A DNA stretch of 8,422 bases from an uncultured Eubacteriales bacterium. GTDB lineage: Bacteria > Bacillota > Clostridia > Oscillospirales > Oscillospiraceae. The notes beneath the pieces are model-generated. The model worked only from the letters and a program-made list of their open reading frames with translations. It was not told the origin of the DNA and searched no databases. Of this stretch, positions 6,187 through 8,422 are shown piece by piece. Both the position numbers and the translations under genes were made by a program. The first letter of the stretch is position 1; each line of letters begins with the position of its first letter. Where the stretch lies: assembly GCA_958402445.1 (NCBI GenBank), contig CATXTO010000063.1, forward strand, positions 1-8,422. Direction: 5' to 3'.

Positions 6187-6543
6187 ATGACGGACGCGGA
6201 GCGGATTTACGCCCAGGCCCTGCTGCTGGCGGGGCCCCTGGAGCCCCAGCAGGAGGAACGGCTGGGCTTCCTATGCCGGACCACCGCCCGGCGGCTGGCC
6301 CGGGACCTGCGCCCGGGGCTGACCCCCAGGGACTGCCAGGCGGATTTTGTGGCGGCGGCGGGGCTTTACGCCCTGGCGGCCCTGGCCCAGCTGGACGAGA
6401 CGGGCCAGGTGGAGCAGGTCTCCGCCGGGGACTTCACCCTGCGCAGGGCCGCCGGTGCTCCCGCCGTGCGGTGCCTGCTCACCCAGGCGGAGCTCATTAT
6501 GGCCCCCTATGTAAAGGACGGCTTCTCCTTCCGGAGGGTTTGA
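6187..6543 (+). CDS. Head-tail connector (gp6/YqbG-like adaptor, predicted)
   Basis: This 118-residue, mostly helical protein begins one base after the capsid stop. A weak GGAG (6176-6179) lies inside the capsid gene, so translation is probably coupled. Such small helical proteins after the capsid gene normally form the adaptor ring beneath the portal (HK97 gp6, SPP1 gp15, PBSX/skin YqbG). Features seen are an N-terminal helix (DAERIYAQALLLAG), a central helix pair with RRLARDLRPGLTPRDCQADF and AAAGLYALAALAQL, and a C-terminal stretch with GDFTLRR and LLTQAELIMAPYVKDGFSFRRV. The 'EqvsaGDfTl' turn is common in this family. Position carries much of the weight. Confidence 0.6.
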   Translation: MTDAERIYAQALLLAGPLEPQQEERLGFLCRTTARRLARDLRPGLTPRDCQADFVAAAGLYALAALAQLDETGQVEQVSAGDFTLRRAAGAPAVRCLLTQAELIMAPYVKDGFSFRRV

Positions 6544-6544
6544 G

Positions 6545-6889
6545 TTGAAGGCGTGGCTGTTTGCCCGGGTCCTGCGCCGGTACGGCACGGCGCTCACGGT
6601 GGAGCAGGCTGGCAGGCGCCTGGAGGTCCGGGGGCTGCTGCGGCCCGTGCTCTCCCGGAGCTGGCAGAACATGGAGCACGTGCTGGGCGGGCTGGGCCAG
6701 GTGCCCCGGGGGCAATACCTGTACATCGGACCGCCGGTACCCCGGGTGGCCCAGGACGATTTGGTGCGCTGCGATGGGAGGACCTACCGGTTCCGGCGGG
6801 TGGAGCCGGTTTTGCTGGGCGACGCGGTGGCCTATCTGTGGGGCCTGTGCGTGGCGGAGGGAGGCGAGGACCAATGGAGCTTCTCATAA
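6545..6889 (+). CDS. Head-closure/completion-like protein
   Basis: This is a 114-residue protein. TTG at 6545 is the start, because GGAGGG (6533-6538) lies 6 nt before it and no in-frame ATG lies nearby. It overlaps neither neighbour upstream (1-nt gap), but its 3' end overlaps the next gene by 16 nt. The N-terminus is basic and short (KAWLFARVLRRYG), followed by beta-rich segments: LYIGPPVPRVAQDDLVRCDG and RTYRFRRVEPVLLGDAVAYL. The 'D.V...G..Y.v..vE.v..G....Y.wg.l' shape recalls SPP1 gp16/YqbH-type stoppers that seal the filled head and present the tail interface. The name is inferred from shape and gene order. A different minor structural role is possible. Confidence 0.5.
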   Translation: MKAWLFARVLRRYGTALTVEQAGRRLEVRGLLRPVLSRSWQNMEHVLGGLGQVPRGQYLYIGPPVPRVAQDDLVRCDGRTYRFRRVEPVLLGDAVAYLWGLCVAEGGEDQWSFS

Positions 6890-7581
6890 AAAAGGTGCTT
6901 TGGGCGCTGCAGGGCGCCGGCTATCGGGCGGCCTGGGCCGCCCCCGGGGCGGACATGCCCCGGATCACGGGTCCGGTGCTGGCCGTGGGGCTGGAGTCCG
7001 CCACCTGGCCCGCGGGGACCGGCACCCTATGCCTGGCGGTGGATGTGTTCACCCCCCGGGCGGGGGGCGGGCCTCTGTGCAACCAGGTGGCGGCTGCGGT
7101 GGCCCAGGGGTTGAGCGAGGGTCTGGAGGGCTTGCCTTCCGCGGTGTGCACCGCGGGGGCGGCGGCCTACTATGCGCCTGGGGATTACTTCCGAGCCCGG
7201 GTGCTGGCCCGGTTTCCGCTGGCCCACCAAAAGCTGGTTTTTTTGGACCGGGCCCAGCTCCTGGTGGGGGGACAGGCTCAGGCAGGGGCCTGGACCTGCA
7301 CGGAGAAGCTGCGGCAGGAGCTGGAGCCCGCGTATAGCTTTGGACAGGCGGAACCGGCGGCCCTGTGCGTGGGCCGGCGGCAGTACGGCCTGCGCCTGGA
7401 GCTGCCCCCTACGGCTGGAGCCTTGGAAGAATTGGCCGAATTCACCGTGGAACTCCGGGACGACGGCCAAAGCGTTTTGTACACCGGCTGCCGCTGGACC
7501 GCCTTTGAGCGGACCTGGAACGGGGACGGCAGGGTCCAAGCGGAGGCCGCGGCGGTGAAACGGGAGGTGCGGAGCCTGTGA
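6874..7581 (+). CDS. Tail-completion-like protein with an extra C-terminal domain
   Basis: This is a 235-residue protein starting at ATG 6874 within the end of the preceding gene, with a purine-rich GGAGGGAGGCGAGGA stretch just upstream. Residues 1-120 look like small tail-completion/terminator proteins: an N-terminal helix (MELLIKKVLWALQGAGYRAA), a conserved proline-rich turn (ADMPRITGPVLAVGL), a strand (LCLAVDVFTPR), and a helix NQVAAAVAQGLSEGL. Residues about 155-235 look like a separate beta domain (RRQYGLRLELPP, EFTVELRDDGQSVLYTGC, WNGDGRVQAEAAAVKREV), perhaps a tail-tube or interface module. The two-domain reading is mine; I cannot name a family. It shares GTGA with the next start, so translation is coupled. 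Confidence 0.5.
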   Translation: MELLIKKVLWALQGAGYRAAWAAPGADMPRITGPVLAVGLESATWPAGTGTLCLAVDVFTPRAGGGPLCNQVAAAVAQGLSEGLEGLPSAVCTAGAAAYYAPGDYFRARVLARFPLAHQKLVFLDRAQLLVGGQAQAGAWTCTEKLRQELEPAYSFGQAEPAALCVGRRQYGLRLELPPTAGALEELAEFTVELRDDGQSVLYTGCRWTAFERTWNGDGRVQAEAAAVKREVRSL

Positions 7582-7994
7582 CGAGCATGCAGTTCAAAAC
7601 CTTTGTGTGGCCGAGAAATCCGGAGACCTACCGGGAGGAGCTACAGCGGACCCCTTTATACCAGCAGACCGCCGACGGCACGGTGCAATTTCAGGGCCTG
7701 GGCCCTCTGCGTCGCACCATCACCGGCGCCGGGGCCTTCACCGGCCCCCAGGCCTATCTCCAGTTCAAGGCTTTGCGGGCGCTGCTGGACGAGACCACGG
7801 CGGGCCTGCTCACCCACCCGGTTTGGCCGGGCGGTCAGGTCTTTTTCACGGAGCTAAAGCTGACCCAGGGGGCTCAGCCGGAGTATGTGGCCTACGAATT
7901 CACCTTTCAGGCCGCCGACAAGGGCGGCGGGATTCCCCGGGCCCTGGGTGCGCAGGACGGGCTTCTGGCCGGGACTCCGGAACGGGCGGTATGA
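7578..7994 (+). CDS. Small baseplate/DNA-circularisation N-terminus-like protein
   Basis: This is a 138-residue protein. GTG 7578 overlaps the previous TGA and has GGGAGGTG (7562-7569) 8 nt upstream; ATG 7587 is a later option. It opens with MQFKTFVWPRNPETY (from residue 4), then GAGAFTGPQAYLQFKALRAL, GLLTHPVWPGGQVFFTELKL and YVAYEFTFQAADK. The 'GxGxFxGxxA...L...LL(T)HPVW...v..l...y..y.F.F.EA' pattern resembles the N-terminal domain of DNA-circularisation/tail-hub proteins (DNA_circ_N, XkdP-like neighbours), but without the large C-terminal part. It is probably a tail or baseplate component (inference). It is the last gene before the hairpin and the right repeats, and the expected partner tail genes do not follow. 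Confidence 0.5.
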   Translation: MTSMQFKTFVWPRNPETYREELQRTPLYQQTADGTVQFQGLGPLRRTITGAGAFTGPQAYLQFKALRALLDETTAGLLTHPVWPGGQVFFTELKLTQGAQPEYVAYEFTFQAADKGGGIPRALGAQDGLLAGTPERAV

Positions 7995-8001
7995 GAATGT
8001 G

Positions 8002-8034
8002 GAACGCCGCCGGCGCAATGCGCCGGCGGCGTTC
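8002..8034 (+). terminator. Strong hairpin just after the last gene, possible terminator
   Basis: A perfect 15-bp inverted repeat (8002-8016/8020-8034), GAACGCCGCCGGCGC and its complement around loop aat, begins 7 nt after the stop codon. Such stability suits transcript end formation or 3'-end protection. The bases after it (gattataccc) are not a U-run, so intrinsic termination would be weak. Confidence 0.55.
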
Positions 8035-8049
8035 GATTATACCCTGCAG

Positions 8050-8422
8050 GGGCGAGGTCAGGTCGCCCTACGTTCCGGAATCGACGGGTTTCCCCAACGG
8101 GCGAGCACAGCTCGCCCCTACATTCCGGAATCGGCGGGTTCCCCCAGCGGGCGACCGCAGGTCGCCCCTACAGACGTACCATCGGTGGATTTCCCATAGG
8201 GTGTGCTTGGCACGCCCGCGGGTGACCGCAGGTCGCCCCTACATCGTGGGAATTGGGCCGCGCCCTGTAGGGGCGTGCTTCGCACGCCCGCGGGCGACCG
8301 CAGGTCGCCCCTACGTCCTGGGATTTGGGCCGCACCCTGTAGGGGCGTGCTTCGCACGCCCGCGGGCGACCGCAGGTCGCCCCTACATCGTGGGAATTGG
8401 GCCGCGCCCTGTAGGGGCGTGC
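8050..8422. repeat. Right array of GTAG-footed palindromic repeats
   Basis: No gene is seen here. Hairpins belong to the same family as the left array. Reverse copies have CTAC feet at 8068 (degenerate stem), 8118, 8168, 8239, 8311 and 8383. Forward copies have GTAG feet at 8267, 8339 and 8411, with a decayed CATA foot at 8195. Stem types are AGC (8099-8106/8110-8117), ACC (8149-8156/8160-8167, 8292-8299/8303-8310, 8364-8371/8375-8382) and TGC (8271-8278/8282-8289, 8343-8350/8354-8361). The array runs off the window end. Confidence 0.85.
8195..8422. repeat. 72-bp tandem repeat of head-to-head hairpin pairs
   Basis: Copies lie at 8195-8266 (degenerate), 8267-8338, 8339-8410 and the truncated start 8411-8422. 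Each unit is GTAG, a GGGCGTGC/GCACGCCC hairpin (loop ttc), a GC spacer, a GGGCGACC/GGTCGCCC hairpin (loop gca), CTAC, then a 24-nt tail containing TGGGA and TTGGGCCGC. The paired opposite orientation is the arrangement called BIME in enterobacteria. The period of 72 is a multiple of three, which explains accidental open frames. Confidence 0.9.

Noticed and set aside
6553..6873. Upstream extension of the 235-residue protein to 6553, giving 342 residues.
   Set aside because: It would overlap the head-closure gene almost fully. The ATG at 6874 has a purine-rich ribosome site, and the extension is low-complexity Ala/Gly/Arg.
8050..8422. CRISPR array, because of regular short palindromic repeats.
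   Set aside because: The sequences between hairpins are themselves repeated, the period is carried by the entire 72-bp unit, and orientation alternates. There are no unique spacers and no cas genes.

Overview
The window holds a compact block of phage head and connector genes, all on the + strand (about 1058-7994). It lies between two dense arrays of short palindromic repeats (1-895 and about 8050-8422). High GC, strong AGGAGG-type ribosome binding sites and the protein families point to a Gram-positive gut Clostridia genome. My best guess is Oscillospiraceae (Flavonifractor/Lawsonibacter/Oscillibacter type), inferred from style and not proved.

Left flank, 1-895: no credible gene. It is built of hairpins with constant outer arms (GGGCG/CGCCC), usually carrying a GTAG tetranucleotide at one foot (CTAC when reversed). 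They are arranged in a 316-bp direct repeat plus a shortened third copy. The next 160 bp (896-1057) is a non-repetitive leader that may contain the promoter.

Gene block in order: short small-terminase-like protein (1058-1405); large terminase (1402-2655); portal (2690-3847); HK97-type prohead protease with a Cys/His-rich insertion (3859-4761); small beta-rich capsid cement protein (4806-5144); major capsid protein (5160-6185); head-tail connector (6187-6543); head-closure-like protein (6545-6889); tail-completion-like two-part protein (6874-7581); and a small protein resembling the N-terminal part of DNA-circularisation/baseplate proteins (7578-7994). Several genes overlap or lie within a few bases of each other, so this reads as one operon. 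Together they could package DNA through a portal into a protease-matured HK97-fold capsid and close the head.

A strong hairpin (8002-8034) follows the last gene and then the repeats resume, here as 72-bp tandem units of two hairpins. No tail tube, sheath, tape measure, lysis, integrase or repressor gene is visible. Every gene in the block is open and well formed, apart from an unusual start for the large terminase. The block is therefore either a remnant or specialised head module, or one segment of a larger prophage interrupted by repeats. The window cannot tell these apart.
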